From NCBI GenBank assembly GCA_963402885.1, contig OY727093.1, positions 27,837,409-27,901,408 of the forward strand: a DNA stretch of 64,000 bases. The letters are read 5' to 3'. A program made the position numbers and the translations under genes. How positions within the stretch are numbered: the first letter of the stretch is position 1; the number at the start of each line of letters is the position of its first letter. Below the pieces are notes generated by a model. The model saw only the letters and a program-made list of their open reading frames with translations, was not told where the DNA came from and made no database searches. The stretch is from Antedon bifida (Eukaryota; Echinodermata; Crinoidea; Comatulida; Antedonidae). Shown here piece by piece: positions 57,601 to 60,600 of the stretch.

Positions 57601-60600
57601 TCATGAATAAGGGTGTGCCTTGAATAAAGATGTGTCCTGAATAAGGGTGTGCCCTGAATAAAGGTGTGTCCTGAATAAAGGTGTGTGCTGAATAAAGGTG
57701 TGTCCTGAATAAGGATGTGCCTTGAATAAAGGTGTGTCCTGAATAAGGGTGTGCCCTGAATAAAGGTGTGTCCTGAATAAAGGTGTGTCCTGAATAAAGG
57801 TGTGTCCTGAATAAAGGTGTGTCCTGAATAAGGATGTGCCCTGAATAAAGGTGTGTCCTTAATAAAGGTGTGTCCTGAATAAGGATGTGCCCTGAATAAA
57901 GGTGTGTCCTGAATAAAGATGTGTCCTGAATAAATGTGTGTCCTGAATAAGGGTGTGCCCTGAATAAAGGTGTGTCCAGAATAAGGGTGTGCCCTGAATA
58001 AAGGTGTGCCCTGAATAAAGGTGTGTCCCAAATAAGGGTGTGCCCTGAATAAAGGTGTGTCCTGAACAAAAGTGTGTCCTGAACAAGGGTGTGCCATGAA
58101 TAAAGGTGTGTCCTGAATAAAGGTGTGTCCTGAATAAGGGTGTGCCTTGAATAAGGTGTGTCCTGAATAAAGTTGTGTCCTGAATAAAGGTGTGTCCTGA
58201 ATAAGGGTGTACCTTGAATAAAGGTGTGTCCCCAATAAAGGTGTGTCCTGAATAAGGGTGTGCCCTGAATAATATTGCTCCTTAAATGGATGTCTCGAAG
58301 CATTGTATTTTGAAAAATCACCTTTTTAAACCATCGTAAGTGACAGAATCTAAAATGTCTAGTTTTCCGTCAACCCAATAAACACGTTTCGCTGCCATGT
58401 CTAATGATATTCCATTAGGCCAGTACACCCTGGTGTCAACAAGTGTCAAGAAGTGGCTTCCGTCCATGTACACCCTGTCAATACGATGCTGTGATCCATA
58501 ATCTCCTAAAAACATGTATCTGGAAACAAATTAATAAAACATGTGTATTTAACAATAGAAGCACGACATTTTAATAAATTACCATCCATTGGCTTATGCT
58601 AAAATATTTAATATATATATGTAGTTTCTTTATATAGAAGTTCACTCTGAAACGGCCTGGCTACGTTATGAATTAAGACAATATTTTGTTATTATATAAC
58701 AAAAAAAATTATTTGTTAAAATGCATCTGAAACATCAGCATTGAGATTCGTTTGGAAAAGCAGTGTTATATAACCGATATGGGTACCTACTCAAACGAAA
58801 TAAATAAAAAATTAAATAATAAACCTTCTAAAACAAAAAGGGTAGAAATATAAGAGACAATTTAAAAATTAAGCAACGTTTTATTATCATGAAATAAAAA
58901 TGAAACAATATGCGAAAACTATGATGTAAAGGGAAAATTGTCAAGAAGGCTAGGCACTGGAAGGAAGGGGATGCGGATTGAGGAAGAGGTTGGAAAGGGG
59001 GTATCATAGGGTTGTTGGGGCTGGGGTAGTGGTCTATGAAAATGACCAGAATTGTACTGGGAATGTTTTAATATTTAATCACCCTCATGTAGGGAATTCA
59101 GGGTTTGGTGGAGTAATGTAGTATCTAATGACAAGAATTTTACTTGGAAGGTATTAAACTACTGGAGTAGTAATAAGTAATTTGGAGCAAATTTTTGCTT
59201 CAAGTTTAAACTTCATAATGATCTGTAAATCTATCTTGATCTAGGCTAGAGCTGATTCTTAACTCTCAATGTCAAACCCTTTAATACAGTTATTTATAAT
59301 TAATCTGTCCTATTTATTATTATCCTCAAACCACTTCTATTTTTCTTGTGCTCCATTTCTCTTTTTCTCTAGTAAGTACCTTGGATTTGTTTATTTGTAT
59401 ATTGTTCTCTACACACAATTAAAATAACTGTAATACATAATTTTTTTAACACAAAAAGGGATAAATAAGACAGATACTGTAAATAGATTTGCACTCTATA
59501 CAGTAACACTAGATTAGAACTTTTGAGAACCAACAAAGTGTCCCCTTTATGGGGGTGTCCAATAAATAGAGGTTGGTCGTAAGGAATGTTCTAGTGTACA
59601 GTAATCTCAAAGCACAGTGGACTACACATACAACAACTTTCATCTCCTCTAAGGATTCCTTCATTTTGTTGCAGATGTTGATAAAAATAATTTCACAACA
59701 TGGTCAACAGTAAAAAAATAGTTAGTTTGGTAATGATAATTATAATATAGCAAATTGCTTCAATCAACAAGGTATAAATAAATAAATGTCTTTTCTAAAC
59801 TTGTATAGTACTGTATCTCAATTATTGTGTTGCATTGTACAAGAAAACAATATCACATATGTTTTGATTTGCAAAATTTAGAAATTTCTTTTATAGTACT
59901 GTATCTGAAAGGTCGTATTCGTACATTGTACAATACAATTACCATTGTTAAAATTGTGCACATGAAAGATCGTTTTAATAACTATATCACACTTCCTTTT
60001 AAAATTTCTTTTCAACAACCAAACCTCTTTTAATATCCTTTTCTAACTTAAATTGTAACAAGTTGTAAACACATTTTGATGTCCCAGAATTATTACACGT
60101 TTTTATACATGCATTCGCAAACCTTGCAAAAAAGCTTGGGAGAAATTATGGTTTGGGCGCTGTTTGATATGCATGTGCTGTGATTGGTCAGTCAAAAAAA
60201 ACAACAGAAGCTACACTATTTTGGAACGATAGAATGCAATGTAGGAAATAATCAATGTTTATGAGTTGAATGCAAAGACTAACTCTTGGTTGTTTAAATC
60301 TCAACGAGATCGTTTGTGGTTTTGTATTATAATGTTTATAGTTTGTATAATAACATTGTTAAATTTTATATATCAATGTTTTTCTCCTTGAAATTTTATA
60401 TTAATATTTTATATATTTGTAATTCAAGAGTATGAAAATAAAAGCCATAATAATAAAACCATTGAATGCGCAAAACATTCAATATTTGTTTAATAACACA
60501 CCTACTGTTGTAAAATATATATTTTTATTTAGTTTATCCATATTTATTTATTCGTAAATAATTGACAAAGACTATAGGCAAGAGAAGGTAGGTCATTAAA

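Noticed and set aside
57513-58321. Long minus-strand frames of 240, 254 and 75 codons
   Set aside because: All three frames are produced by the 17-bp tandem unit, which contains no stop in any of them.
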